Assembly: GCF_900104355.1 (NCBI RefSeq)
Contig: NZ_FNIY01000004.1
Span: forward strand, 310,001-374,000
From: Phyllobacterium sp. OV277
GTDB lineage: Bacteria > Pseudomonadota > Alphaproteobacteria > Rhizobiales > Rhizobiaceae
Length of the DNA: 64,000 nucleotides
Reading direction: 5' to 3'
Both the position numbers and the translations under genes were made by a program. Below, piece after piece: positions 26,251-35,050 of this stretch (positions within the stretch are counted from its first letter, which is position 1; each line of letters starts with the position of its first letter). The notes under the pieces are model-generated. The model was not told the origin of the DNA. It made no database searches and saw only the letters and a list, made by a program, of their open reading frames with translations.

Positions 26251-27920
26251 TTGTGCCTGTTCCCATGCCTGTTCTGACTGTCCGCAACCTCTGCGTCGAT
26301 GCCCGTACGCCGGAAGGGCGGCGACGGGTTCTTGATGATATCAGTTTTGACCTTAATCTCGGGGAAACGCTGTGCATCGCGGGCGAATCCGGTTCAGGCA
26401 AATCGGTAACGTCTCTTTCCATCATGGGGTTGCTGCCGAAAGCGTCGCTGCAGGTGGCATCGGGCAATATTCACCTTGGCGAGAAGAATCTGGTGGCCCT
26501 GTCAAATCGTGCCATGCGCAGTGTGCGGGGCGGCGACGTGGCCATGGTGTTTCAAGAGCCGATGACCTCGCTAAACCCTGTCATGTCGATTGGAGCACAA
26601 CTAACCGAGGCTATTTCCGAACATCAGGGCAGCGAAGGCGGCACGGCGCAGACTATTGCACGTCAGATGCTGGACGCCGTGCATATTACCGACCCGGCAC
26701 GTCGTCTGACCCAGTACCCGCATGAGCTTTCCGGGGGCATGCGCCAGCGCGTCATGATTGCCATGGCGTTGTCCTGCCGTCCGAAAGTGCTGATTGCCGA
26801 TGAGCCAACCACGGCGCTTGATGTCACAGTGCAGGCGCAAATCCTCAAACTGATGCGTGAGTTGAAACAGGAATTCGGCGCATCGATTATTCTGATCACC
26901 CACGATATGGGCGTTGTTGCCGAAATGGCCGACCGCGTTGCGGTCATGCAGAACGGGCGCATCATTGAACAGGGTGACGTGCTGTCGGTCTTCGAAAAAC
27001 CCACCCAGGCCTATACACAGGAATTGCTGGCGGCTGTCCCACGTCTTGGTGCACACACAGGCACCGATGGCCCGCCCCGCGTCAGCCCGCAGGTAACAAC
27101 CGCTATTCCCACACCGCCCTCGCCAATCCTGCATGTGCGCAATCTGAATGTGACCTATGGCAGCCCCCGGTGGCTGTTCAAAGGCAAACCACAACTTACC
27201 GCTGTCAATAATGTCTCGTTTGAGTTGCGCGCCGGCGAGACATTGGGGCTTGTGGGTGAAAGTGGTTCCGGCAAATCAACTACAGGTAAGGCGGTTCTGG
27301 GCCTGATCCCCTTCACCGGTGATGTTGTCATCGATAACAAGAACATTGCCGGACTGAACGCACGCCAGATGCAACCGGTGCGCCGTTCGGCACAGATGAT
27401 TTTTCAGGACCCCTATGCCTCGCTCGATCCACGCATGGCGGTGGGTGCTGCCATTGCCGAACCGTTGATCATTCACGGCCTTGGCGGGCGGAGCGAGCGC
27501 GACGACCGCGTAGCCGAACTGTTGCGGCGCGTTGGCTTGCAGCCCGACGCGGCAACACGCTATCCGCACGAGTTTTCCGGTGGTCAGCGGCAGCGTATCT
27601 GTATTGCACGGGCGCTTACCCTGCAGCCGAAACTGATTGTTGCTGATGAAAGTGTTGCAGCACTTGATGTCTCAGTGCGGGCACGCGTGCTTGATCTTAT
27701 GCTGGAATTGCAGGAGACGATGGGGATCGCCTACCTCTTCATCTCACATGATATGGCCGTGGTTGAGCGCATGTCACACAATGTTGCCGTCATGCGTGGC
27801 GGACGCATCGTCGAGATGGGAACCCGGCGTGCAGTGTTCGAAAATCCGCAAGACGATTACACCAAAACGCTGATGGCGGCTGTGCCGGTCCCGGATCCCC
27901 GGGCACGCCACGTTGCGTGA
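26247..27920 (+). CDS. Fused double ATP-binding subunit of a Dpp-type ABC importer (557 aa)
   Basis: A natural DppD-DppF fusion. The first ATPase domain (residues 6-270) has [17 protein letters not shown] and [10 protein letters not shown]; the second (from about 290) has [17 protein letters not shown] and [10 protein letters not shown], where the usual Pro of the Walker B DEP is Ser. It supplies the energy for the DppC/DppB pore encoded upstream. A GTG start at 26247 overlaps the acetamidase stop by 4 bp (GTGA); an ATG at 26265 is the alternative. It is the last gene of the ami operon. Confidence 0.92.
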   Translation: MIVPVPMPVLTVRNLCVDARTPEGRRRVLDDISFDLNLGETLCIAGESGSGKSVTSLSIMGLLPKASLQVASGNIHLGEKNLVALSNRAMRSVRGGDVAMVFQEPMTSLNPVMSIGAQLTEAISEHQGSEGGTAQTIARQMLDAVHITDPARRLTQYPHELSGGMRQRVMIAMALSCRPKVLIADEPTTALDVTVQAQILKLMRELKQEFGASIILITHDMGVVAEMADRVAVMQNGRIIEQGDVLSVFEKPTQAYTQELLAAVPRLGAHTGTDGPPRVSPQVTTAIPTPPSPILHVRNLNVTYGSPRWLFKGKPQLTAVNNVSFELRAGETLGLVGESGSGKSTTGKAVLGLIPFTGDVVIDNKNIAGLNARQMQPVRRSAQMIFQDPYASLDPRMAVGAAIAEPLIIHGLGGRSERDDRVAELLRRVGLQPDAATRYPHEFSGGQRQRICIARALTLQPKLIVADESVAALDVSVRARVLDLMLELQETMGIAYLFISHDMAVVERMSHNVAVMRGGRIVEMGTRRAVFENPQDDYTKTLMAAVPVPDPRARHVA

Positions 27921-27932
27921 TCAACCGACCTC

Positions 27933-27952
27933 AACGCCGGCAGTTGGGCGTT
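27933..27952 (+). terminator. Weak stem-loop at the end of the ami operon
   Basis: AACGCC (27933-27938) pairs with GGCGTT (27947-27952), 12 bp after the last stop. The following T content is modest, so it is a possible rather than certain terminator. Confidence 0.4.
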
Positions 27953-28300
27953 ACCATTTCTATAAAGATTTATGGCCATTCGGCATCGGTGTAATAGGAC
28001 ACACCCTCCGATTGCGCAGCTTCATCGGAGTTTCGGCGTCTGTCAACTGCCGTATGGTAGGACTTGGTATATCATAAAAATACCTAAGAATTTTTGTGTT
28101 GGGTTATGTGAATCCACAAGTGCTAAAAATCTTACAAAGAAGCTCTCATCGTGCGCAAAATACAAATTCGGGAGTGGCTAGAAAACGGCCCGATGCTGCC
28201 ATTTGCGGTCCTGCCCGGATGACCACACGGCGTCACCAGGCGAATGGCTGGACTTAATCTGACTTTTGGTCAGAGGATGTTTTCCTTGGTCGACTGATGG
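27953..28300 (+). other. AT-rich intergenic stretch without a clear gene
   Basis: A frame at 27972-28181 is present but has no ribosome binding site or recognisable domain. Base composition is richer in A and T than the neighbouring operons, as in the two small genes that follow. Confidence 0.4.
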
Positions 28301-28585
28301 ATGACAAACCCATTTCATCCATCAAAACATACCCACCGGAGTTACCCTCGGACCAAAGGTGGTTCAAAGCTCTTCACTCTAACCTGCAGAGGCCAATATG
28401 AATGCCCCGAATTCAAGAAGCAACTCGAAGAAGCTGCGCCGCCTTTTGATTCATTGATACGTCTAGGGCTTTCGCAATCGGAAGCCGAAGATTTGACGTC
28501 AACATTTAAGTTGCCCATCAGATCCGGGCATAAAATAACTGATATAGATGATGCTACGTTGAATGATCTGTTTTCTATCTATTAA
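28301..28585 (+). CDS. Small hypothetical protein, possibly the 5' part of a gene split by an in-frame stop
   Basis: The believable part is the C-terminal half (KKQLEEAAPPFDSLIRLGLS, DATLNDLFSIY). The start is uncertain: the N-terminal residues look non-coding. It ends at a TAA (28583-28585), and the same reading frame continues after that stop into the protein at 28607. The combined sequence has the layout of small immunity-type or SUKH-like proteins, but I cannot assign a family. AT-richness relative to the surroundings suggests acquisition by transfer. Confidence 0.45.
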   Translation: MTNPFHPSKHTHRSYPRTKGGSKLFTLTCRGQYECPEFKKQLEEAAPPFDSLIRLGLSQSEAEDLTSTFKLPIRSGHKITDIDDATLNDLFSIY

Positions 28586-28606
28586 CCAGAAGGCCCAAAG
28601 ATTGGT

Positions 28607-28975
28607 ATGGTGTCTTTCTACGACGATCCAAAGCCAGTCAATGGTCAATATATCATCGGAAACGTTGATACAGACATGCTAGTTCTGGATGTTTCAGGAG
28701 AGGTAATAGTGATGGACTATACATCTCCGACCAACATATTATGGAACTGTGCTGCTAGTAGTGAAAAGTTTCTCGCTGCTATGGTATTGGTTGCACAGCA
28801 CTCATCCAGAATGATGATCTCTGAAGAAGATTCAGATATTGAATTTCAGGCCAGACACTCTCCGAATGTGTTTTCACCGCGGGGGCGCACGCTACGAGAA
28901 TTTTTATCGGATGCTTTTAGGGGTAGAAGAAACCGGTCAATCTGGCCCAGTTGTTTGACAAAGGAATGTTTCTAA
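28607..28975 (+). CDS. Small hypothetical protein, in frame with the preceding one
   Basis: Reads MVSFYDDPKPVNGQYIIGNV, then DTDMLVLDVSGEVIVMDYTS and LWNCAASSEKFLAAMVLVAQ. The alternation of short strands with a final helix resembles SUKH/SMI1-type immunity proteins, which is a weak call. It is in the same frame as 28301-28585, separated by seven codons and one TAA, so the pair may be one gene interrupted by a nonsense mutation. There is a weak AGAAGG upstream. No toxin gene is nearby. Confidence 0.45.
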   Translation: MVSFYDDPKPVNGQYIIGNVDTDMLVLDVSGEVIVMDYTSPTNILWNCAASSEKFLAAMVLVAQHSSRMMISEEDSDIEFQARHSPNVFSPRGRTLREFLSDAFRGRRNRSIWPSCLTKECF

Positions 28976-29017
28976 CTTCGCTGCTACACACGATTAGTCT
29001 TGAAACAGCTTTAATAG

Positions 29018-29045
29018 AACTGGACCTGCTTAAACAGGTCCAGTT
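29018..29045 (-). terminator. Perfect 11-bp stem-loop, terminator of the binding-protein/peptidase operon
   Basis: AACTGGACCTG (29018-29028) and CAGGTCCAGTT (29035-29045) are exact inverted repeats with a 6-base loop. It lies 21 bp downstream of the stop of the gene ending at 29067. The trailing T-run is weak (CTATTAAAG). Confidence 0.65.
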
Positions 29046-29066
29046 AATGGCGAAAGCCAATTGAAC

Positions 29067-30686
29067 TCATTCGGCGATATCCACGCCGTCAAAACGATGG
29101 GACCCCAGCGGATCCAAGACATACCCGGAGATTTTTTTCGACATCGGCATTACCACCATCGAATGGTCAATCGATGCAATTGGGGCTTGTTCCTTGATAA
29201 TAACTTGAGCCTTCTCATACAGTTTGGCCCGTTCATCTTGATCTGAAAGCGTCCGCGCCATCTGCAAAAGGGTATCCAGAGGCTGATAACACCAATTGGA
29301 AAAGTTACTGCCACCGACACTGGAACAACTGAAGAAGTAGCTGAGAAGGTTATCCGGATCACCATTGTCGCTCGTTCCACCCAGAATAACAGCACCATCG
29401 CGATCTCTGTCGCGTGCTTTTTTGAGATACTCTCCCCATTCATAGGATACAATTTCGACGGAGACCCCCACTTGCGCGAAATCTGCCTGGATCAATTCTG
29501 CAGTACGGCGGGCATTGGGCATGTAGGGCCGGCTGACGGGCATGGCCCAAACTTTCATAGCCAGATTTTTCACGCCTGCTTTCTGCAGTATCAGTTTGGC
29601 CTGAACCGGATCATAAACGTCGTCCTTAATGGCGTCGTTGTACCCCCAGACAGCTGGTGGCAATGGATTTTTTGCAACCTGCCCCATCCCCTGAAAGATC
29701 GCATCTACAATGGCTTTTTTATTGATGGCCATGTTGAGTGCTCGACGTACTTCGACCTTATCGAAAGGCGAAACGAGCGTGTTGTATGCGAGATAGGCGA
29801 CATTCAACCCTGGCTCTTCAAGCACTGTTAGGTCTTTGTCGGCTTTTAACATTTCCACGTCAGCGGGAGCAGGATAAGATGCAATCTGACATTCACCTGC
29901 TCGAAGCTTTTGTAACCGTGTCGATTGATCCAGTGTTATGGAAAAGATCAGATTATCAATCGGCGGCTTTCCGCCCCAATAATCGCTATTGGCAATATAT
30001 CGTATTGTTGCGTCCGGCTGGTAGTTGACGAACTGGAACGGCCCGGTTCCAATAGGCAATTCGTTGAATTGGGACATTTTTGCCTCTGCCCGCAACTGAT
30101 CAGCATACTCTTTTGAAACGATTGATGCGAAATCCATTGCAAGATTCGCAAGGACCGGCGCACTTGGTGCAGTCAAAACGATCTTTACAGTCAAATCGTC
30201 GACTTTACTTATATCTTTAATGAGTTCTGTGAAACCCATCCCACTCGACATGTCCCAAGTGACCCCCTGGATGTAGGCGTGCCAAGGATCATTATTGTCA
30301 AGCTGACGCTTGAACGAGAACACCACATCGTCGGCGTTCAAATTTCGGGTTGGTGTAAAATATTCGGTCGTATGGAATTTTACATTGCTTCGAAGCTTGA
30401 ATGTATATGTGAGATGATCTTCCGATATCGTCCAGCTTTCAGCCAACCCAGGTATGACTGTCGTCGTCCCGTTTCGAAACTCCACAAGACGATTATAAAC
30501 CGGCTTCGATGAAGCATCCCAAGTGCTATTGGCTGAATAAAGAGCTGGATCAAACCCTTCAGGCGACGCCTCTGAACAATAGACAAGCGTTTTTGCCTGC
30601 ACAGAAGTTATAAATGCCAGACTAAAAAGCACGGATAAAGCTGTGCTGACAAATTTTGCAGAATGTCGGACGTTGCCGAAATACAT
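29067..30686 (-). CDS. Solute-binding protein, family 5 (dipeptide/oligopeptide type, 539 aa), no adjacent permease
   Basis: A Sec signal peptide (SLAFITSVQA-KT) leads to an SBP_bac_5 domain: EASPEGFDPALYSANSTW, IPGLAESWTISEDHLTYTFK, LPIGTGPFQFVNYQPDATIR, VEVRRALNMAINKKAIVDAI, and the Cys-containing YFFSCSSVGGSNFSNWC typical of DppA-like proteins. GAGGAG is 8 bp from the ATG. It is the third gene of an operon with an M55 aminopeptidase and a creatininase-family enzyme, and has no permease of its own; it may feed the DppBCDF transporter encoded at 34-38 kb. Confidence 0.92.
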   Translation of the reverse strand: MYFGNVRHSAKFVSTALSVLFSLAFITSVQAKTLVYCSEASPEGFDPALYSANSTWDASSKPVYNRLVEFRNGTTTVIPGLAESWTISEDHLTYTFKLRSNVKFHTTEYFTPTRNLNADDVVFSFKRQLDNNDPWHAYIQGVTWDMSSGMGFTELIKDISKVDDLTVKIVLTAPSAPVLANLAMDFASIVSKEYADQLRAEAKMSQFNELPIGTGPFQFVNYQPDATIRYIANSDYWGGKPPIDNLIFSITLDQSTRLQKLRAGECQIASYPAPADVEMLKADKDLTVLEEPGLNVAYLAYNTLVSPFDKVEVRRALNMAINKKAIVDAIFQGMGQVAKNPLPPAVWGYNDAIKDDVYDPVQAKLILQKAGVKNLAMKVWAMPVSRPYMPNARRTAELIQADFAQVGVSVEIVSYEWGEYLKKARDRDRDGAVILGGTSDNGDPDNLLSYFFSCSSVGGSNFSNWCYQPLDTLLQMARTLSDQDERAKLYEKAQVIIKEQAPIASIDHSMVVMPMSKKISGYVLDPLGSHRFDGVDIAE

Positions 30687-30748
30687 TTGATGTTCTCCTC
30701 TTCGTTTTTATGACCGGCATCAATCTCACCGGGTATCATCCCAAGGGA

Positions 30749-31540
30749 TCACCATTTTCCCCAAACGGCTTGCGGCTTTGTCCAAATTTGCTCGGAGCAG
30801 ATAAGCATAACCAGCTCATCGGCTTGTACTTTGAGAAATTGCTCGCCCTTTTCTGCAGTGGCTGATCGCGGATCGCCCATCGTTCCAGTGACAGGTGCCC
30901 GCTCTGGAAAGGCATAGAACCGCGAAATCCCCGATGGCACCACAACTGCGCCATCATGTTTTTCTGCAGCTTCGGCAAATCTTTCCACCCTTACCGCATC
31001 GCCTGCGATGGCCAACATGACAGACGACTCGCCTTCACACGCATGCGTGGGACCTGCGTCAACCTCGAAAATCGCAGCCAGTTTGTCAGGAGCAAGCATC
31101 CACGGGGTTGTTGCAACGATGGGCATTTCGTACTCAACCGCCAGCTCCCGGACCGCAACAGCCAAGGGATCGATATTGCCGCCGTGCCCGTTGACGATAA
31201 GCAGTCTCTGGAATCCGAGAACTTTGAGGGACCGGACAATGCTTTGCAAAACACCCCGATAAGCCGAGTAGTCGAGACTCACGGTTCCGCCAAATGGAAG
31301 ATGATGTTCGCTCATACCAAGCCAGAGACCGGGCAGCACAGTTACCGAAGTATCCACAGCGACGCTTTTTGCCGCCAGAACCGATACGGCAAAGGCGCTC
31401 GCGGTATCTGTAATCACAGGTAGATGTGGCCCATGCTGTTCAAGCGACCCCACAGGCAATATGACAAGCGAATTGGATTGCCCCGCCCGCACTTTCAATT
31501 CCGGGGCAGTTAACCGCGCCCACTCAACTTCTGTTGTCAT
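30749..31540 (-). CDS. Creatininase-family amidohydrolase (263 aa)
   Basis: The family motifs are clear: LPVGSLEQHGPHLPVITDT (metal ligands Glu and His), GMSEHHLPFGGTVSLDYSAY, LLIVNGHGGN and ACEGESSVMLAI. Members are binuclear-metal enzymes that open cyclic amides or cleave unusual amide bonds (creatininase, formamide hydrolases, MftE-type peptidases). The length is standard. It lies between the M55 aminopeptidase (45 bp upstream) and the binding protein, so it probably processes the imported compound. The precise substrate is unknown. Confidence 0.9.
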   Translation of the reverse strand: MTTEVEWARLTAPELKVRAGQSNSLVILPVGSLEQHGPHLPVITDTASAFAVSVLAAKSVAVDTSVTVLPGLWLGMSEHHLPFGGTVSLDYSAYRGVLQSIVRSLKVLGFQRLLIVNGHGGNIDPLAVAVRELAVEYEMPIVATTPWMLAPDKLAAIFEVDAGPTHACEGESSVMLAIAGDAVRVERFAEAAEKHDGAVVVPSGISRFYAFPERAPVTGTMGDPRSATAEKGEQFLKVQADELVMLICSEQIWTKPQAVWGKW

Positions 31541-31585
31541 CGATCAAATGCTCCTCGAAAAACGACCGGAACCGGCTCGCAACTG

Positions 31586-32410
31586 TTAGAATGTTAATTG
31601 TGAATTGAAGCCCAGAACGAACATGATGAACTTGGAAATATCGATCATGTCATCTCCCTGATAGCGAATGGTGTAGCCGTCAGTGCGTTCGACAAACTTC
31701 AGATAGGAGAGATATTCCGCAGGAAGACGATTGCGGAATGTAATTTCCAGAACCGGTTTTTTCACGACAAGCGGACGCATCGAGCCAAGTCGGGTAAGCG
31801 CCGTCTTTACCCCAGACCGCACCTTTTCATGTGCAACGACAGGGGTAAGTGATCGCGCGGAACGTGTCCCATACGCCCATTTCACTGGCACTGTGACGAT
31901 ATCACCAAGGTTCTGGCTGATTTCCTCCATTGCAACATCATCCCCAGATGCCAGAATAACTGGAACTCCGAAGTCACCGGCAACGGCGGCATTGATACCT
32001 GCTTCAGGGACGACTTTGCCGTTAATCCGAATTTCGTGGAAGGCTGTCCCGCCTATTGTATGCGAGAGAACGCCACCCATATGGCTGGCTCCTGAGTGAT
32101 AACCAATCAGCATCGCCCCGGCAAATGTTCCGACTTCAATGCCCTGCATCATCATAAGCGGGCGTGGCCAACTACGGACAATCTGAACATAATCGGGCAA
32201 CTGCTCGATCTTTATGCTTTGTCCATTGCCATGGGAGTCACTCAGCACGATTTCTTCGACACCGTTTTCATGGGCAGCTTCGCAGGCGGCGACAACAGTA
32301 TCGGTCATCCAGTCCCGTGCGCGTTCGTATTCGAAGCCCTCGGGAGTCAGATGATCCCGGCTAACAACACCGACAATACCCTCAATGTCAGCAGAAATGT
32401 AAAGACGCAT
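31586..32410 (-). CDS. M55-family D-aminopeptidase, DppA type (274 aa)
   Basis: The N-terminus MRLYISADIEGIVGVV has the Asp8 and Glu10 zinc ligands of Bacillus DppA. SDSHGNGQ, IGYHSGASHMGGVLSHTI and PEAGINAAVAGDFGVPV supply the remaining His and Glu ligands. M55 enzymes remove N-terminal D-amino acids from short peptides and assemble as decamers. It is the first gene of the minus-strand operon and divergent from an M81 peptidase at 32520. Its presence is the strongest hint that D-residue peptides are the substrates of this region. Confidence 0.92.
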   Translation of the reverse strand: MRLYISADIEGIVGVVSRDHLTPEGFEYERARDWMTDTVVAACEAAHENGVEEIVLSDSHGNGQSIKIEQLPDYVQIVRSWPRPLMMMQGIEVGTFAGAMLIGYHSGASHMGGVLSHTIGGTAFHEIRINGKVVPEAGINAAVAGDFGVPVILASGDDVAMEEISQNLGDIVTVPVKWAYGTRSARSLTPVVAHEKVRSGVKTALTRLGSMRPLVVKKPVLEITFRNRLPAEYLSYLKFVERTDGYTIRYQGDDMIDISKFIMFVLGFNSQLTF

Positions 32411-32467
32411 GCTTTCTTCTCCCCGTTGCAGAGCTTAGGATTAATACGAGATTGACTTTCGTACAAT

Positions 32468-32499
32468 AAACATAATTTATCTATAGGAAAATTATGTTT
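32468..32499. promoter_or_regulatory. Inverted repeat AAACATAATTT / AAATTATGTTT between divergent peptidase genes
   Basis: Two 11-bp arms (32468-32478, 32489-32499) are exact reverse complements, 10 bp apart. The right half with its neighbours (AAAATTATGTTTC, 32488-32500) recurs exactly at 40513-40525, in the divergent region of the XRE-cupin regulator. It is probably an operator of that regulator controlling both peptidase transcripts. Confidence 0.6.
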
Positions 32500-32519
32500 C
32501 CCAGTTTTCGGAGGATACC

Positions 32520-33986
32520 TTGAAATTATTCATTGCGGGTTTGGATACGGAGACAAACACATTTTCTCCAATCCCTACGGGTTACGAGGCATTTCGGGAG
32601 AACCAGATTGCGCATGGCGACGCAACCTCAAGGCCGCTCAACTGCTGCTCGTCTCAATTGCATATCTGGTTAAACGCAGCACACGCCCGCGGATGGGACG
32701 TCGTCGAAAGTTTATGTGCAGTAGCTGAACCGGGCGGGACAACAACCCGGACAACATATGAAACCTTTCGCGATGAAATTCTTAACGACCTGCGTGCAGC
32801 AATGCCAGTCAATGGCGTGTTACTCGCACTGCACGGCGCCTGTGTTGCTGAGGGTTACGACGATGTGGAAGGCGATCTGTTGTCCCATGTTCGCAAGATC
32901 GTGGGCCCGGATGTTCCGGTCGGTGCAGAACTTGATCTGCACTGCCATTTGACAAGGTCAATGCTCGATAACGCCACCATGCTGGTTGCCTACAAAGAGT
33001 ATCCACACACCGATATCGAAGAACGCGCGGATCATATTTTCGAGCTTCTGGTTCAAGTTTTGGAGGGCACGTGCCAACCAGTGATGGCAGAATTTGATTG
33101 CCGCATGATCGGTACGTTCCGGGTGCACGAACAGCCTCTGCGCGGCCTGGTGGATCGAATGAAGGCCATGGAAGGGCTGAACGGCATATTGTCCGTTTCC
33201 TTTTGCCACGGTTTCCCATGGGGGGATGTAACCGATGTCGGCGCGAAAATGCTGGTTGTTGCTGATCGCGATATCGCCAAGGCTCAGCAGCTCGCCGCGT
33301 CATTTGGACAGGAAATATTCAACCTGCGCGAAACGCTGAAACCGAGCCATAGCAGCATCGATGATGCGCTTGACCAGGCATTGGAAGTGCCGCATGGCAC
33401 TGTTGTGCTTGCCGACGTATCAGACAATGCCGGTGGTGGTGCTCCGGGAGATTCAACATTTGTACTCAGGCGAGTAATCGAACGAGGTATAAAGGACGTC
33501 GCAGCATGTCTTTATTGGGATCCCATTGCCGTCAGACTTTGTCATGAAGCAGGAGAAGGCGCTGTCCTGCCACTGAGAATCGGAGGCAAAATCGGCCCGG
33601 CGTCTGGTCAGCCGCTTGATCTGACTGTTACCGTGCGCAAACTCGCCTCCGGGATAACACAACGCTTTGGGATCGTTCCTCTCTCAATCGGCGACGCCGC
33701 ATGGGTAAGTTTCGAGGGAGTGGACATTGTTCTCAACAGCCTGCGTACACAGACGTTTCATCCCGAATGCATGACCGCGCTTGGACTTGACCCGACAAAA
33801 CGGAAAATAGTAATCGTGAAATCAAGCAATCATTTTCGGGCCGGTTTTGAACCCATAGCAAGCAAGATCCTGTATATTTCTGCTCCAGGCGCGTTACAGC
33901 CTCATTTTGAGGATGTGCCTTACACGAAACTGAAAAAATCATACTGGCCAAAAGTGGAAAACCCCTTCGCGGATGCATCGGCGTAA
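32520..33986 (+). CDS. M81-family (MlrC-type) metallopeptidase (488 aa), TTG start
   Basis: The sequence starts MKLFIAGLDTETNTFSPIPT, the conserved N-terminus of the MlrC family, and continues with LALHGACVAEGYDDVEGDLL, GAELDLHCHLTRSM (Asp and His ligands) and YKEYPHTDIEERA. The C-terminal MlrC_C domain shows VLADVSDNAGGGAPGDST and KSSNHFRAGFEPIA. The start codon must be TTG at 32520, with GGAGG 5 bp upstream, because no ATG lies close enough. MlrC cleaves linearised microcystin; relatives act on small peptides with odd residues. A second M81 gene lies at 50990. Confidence 0.9.
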   Translation: MKLFIAGLDTETNTFSPIPTGYEAFRENQIAHGDATSRPLNCCSSQLHIWLNAAHARGWDVVESLCAVAEPGGTTTRTTYETFRDEILNDLRAAMPVNGVLLALHGACVAEGYDDVEGDLLSHVRKIVGPDVPVGAELDLHCHLTRSMLDNATMLVAYKEYPHTDIEERADHIFELLVQVLEGTCQPVMAEFDCRMIGTFRVHEQPLRGLVDRMKAMEGLNGILSVSFCHGFPWGDVTDVGAKMLVVADRDIAKAQQLAASFGQEIFNLRETLKPSHSSIDDALDQALEVPHGTVVLADVSDNAGGGAPGDSTFVLRRVIERGIKDVAACLYWDPIAVRLCHEAGEGAVLPLRIGGKIGPASGQPLDLTVTVRKLASGITQRFGIVPLSIGDAAWVSFEGVDIVLNSLRTQTFHPECMTALGLDPTKRKIVIVKSSNHFRAGFEPIASKILYISAPGALQPHFEDVPYTKLKKSYWPKVENPFADASA

Positions 33987-34000
33987 GAGCAATCGGCGGC

Positions 34001-34031
34001 GCACTCAAGCCACGTATTCAAGTTTGAGTGC
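34001..34031. terminator. Stem-loop between convergent genes
   Basis: GCACTCAA (34001-34008) and TTGAGTGC (34024-34031) form an 8-bp stem in the 50-bp gap between the M81 peptidase and the DppF gene, suitable as a shared terminator. T-runs are absent, so efficiency is uncertain. Confidence 0.5.
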
Positions 34032-34036
34032 AGCCG

Positions 34037-35050
34037 TTACGCCAATATGCAGCGAACTTTGTGATCGGATATTCTGGCCTCACGTGAGATTTCGAAATTC
34101 GGCTTGATAGCTGCCACTGTCGCAAGGTCTTGCGGCTTTTCACATTCGGCAGAAGAAATCAGACAGCGGTCGCGGTAATAGCAGCCTGTCGGCAGACGCC
34201 GATTGTTGGGAAGTTCGCCAGTAAGACTAGCGTCCACTTCCTGAAGAGAGTTCTGAAGGCTAGGAACACTGGCGAGTAAGGTCTTGGTGTACGGATGTGC
34301 AGGATGATCAAATACTGCTGCCGATGCTCCTGTTTCTACTATCTGACCGAGATACATCACCGCCACGCGGTCGCAGAAATGCCGGATGAGCGAAACATCA
34401 TGCGAGATGAATAAATAGGACAGGCCCAATTCACGCTGTAACTTCAGCAGCAGATTTATAATTTGGGCTTGTACCGACACATCAAGGGCTGACGTCGGCT
34501 CATCAAGAATAAGAAGCTCCGGATCGGTACTGAGTGCCCGTGCGATAGCTATGCGCTGCCGCTGCCCACCCGAGAATTCATGTGCCAAACGGTCGAGATG
34601 TTCAACCCTCAAGCCGACTGACACTGCGAGCTCCCGCGCCCGAACCCGTAAAGCCGCCGTCGACATGCCTCCCCTGATGTGCAGTGGTTCTGTGATGAGA
34701 CGCCAGACCGGCAGCCTTGGATCAAGCGATGATTGAGGATCTTGAAAGACGATCTGCATCTTCTGACGGATTTCCGTCTTCTGCCGACCGCTTATTGCCG
34801 CAAAATCATGCCCCTCAACCACAATCCTCCCGCTTGTGGGAGCGATGAGGCCTATCACCGCCTGCACAAGCGTGCTTTTCCCGCATCCGGATTCGCCGAC
34901 GATACCCAGACTCTCGCCAGGCAATACGACAAGATCAACGTTGTTGACTGCGTGCACCTCGGACATGGCGCGGCCAAACCAATTTCTTGCACCTGGAAAA
35001 CGAACTGTAAGATTTTCCACGCGAAGAAGAGGAGCTGCGTTCATGGTCAA
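34037..35050 (-). CDS. Dipeptide/oligopeptide ABC transporter ATP-binding protein, DppF type (337 aa)
   Basis: Walker A GESGCGKST, signature FSGGQRQR, Walker B LLILDEPTSALD and switch His (FISHDVSL) are all present. The C-terminus has the oligo_HPY extension (HPAHPYTKTLLASVP) and the spaced cysteines CYYRDRCLISSAEC. It is the last gene of the SBP-DppBCDF operon on the minus strand and overlaps DppD by 4 bp. It provides half of the ATPase pair for peptide import. Confidence 0.93.
   Translation of the reverse strand: MTMNAAPLLRVENLTVRFPGARNWFGRAMSEVHAVNNVDLVVLPGESLGIVGESGCGKSTLVQAVIGLIAPTSGRIVVEGHDFAAISGRQKTEIRQKMQIVFQDPQSSLDPRLPVWRLITEPLHIRGGMSTAALRVRARELAVSVGLRVEHLDRLAHEFSGGQRQRIAIARALSTDPELLILDEPTSALDVSVQAQIINLLLKLQRELGLSYLFISHDVSLIRHFCDRVAVMYLGQIVETGASAAVFDHPAHPYTKTLLASVPSLQNSLQEVDASLTGELPNNRRLPTGCYYRDRCLISSAECEKPQDLATVAAIKPNFEISREARISDHKVRCILA

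Noticed and set aside
27972-28181. A 69-residue plus-strand frame after the ami operon
   Set aside because: No ribosome binding site or homology; the region is AT-rich intergenic sequence.
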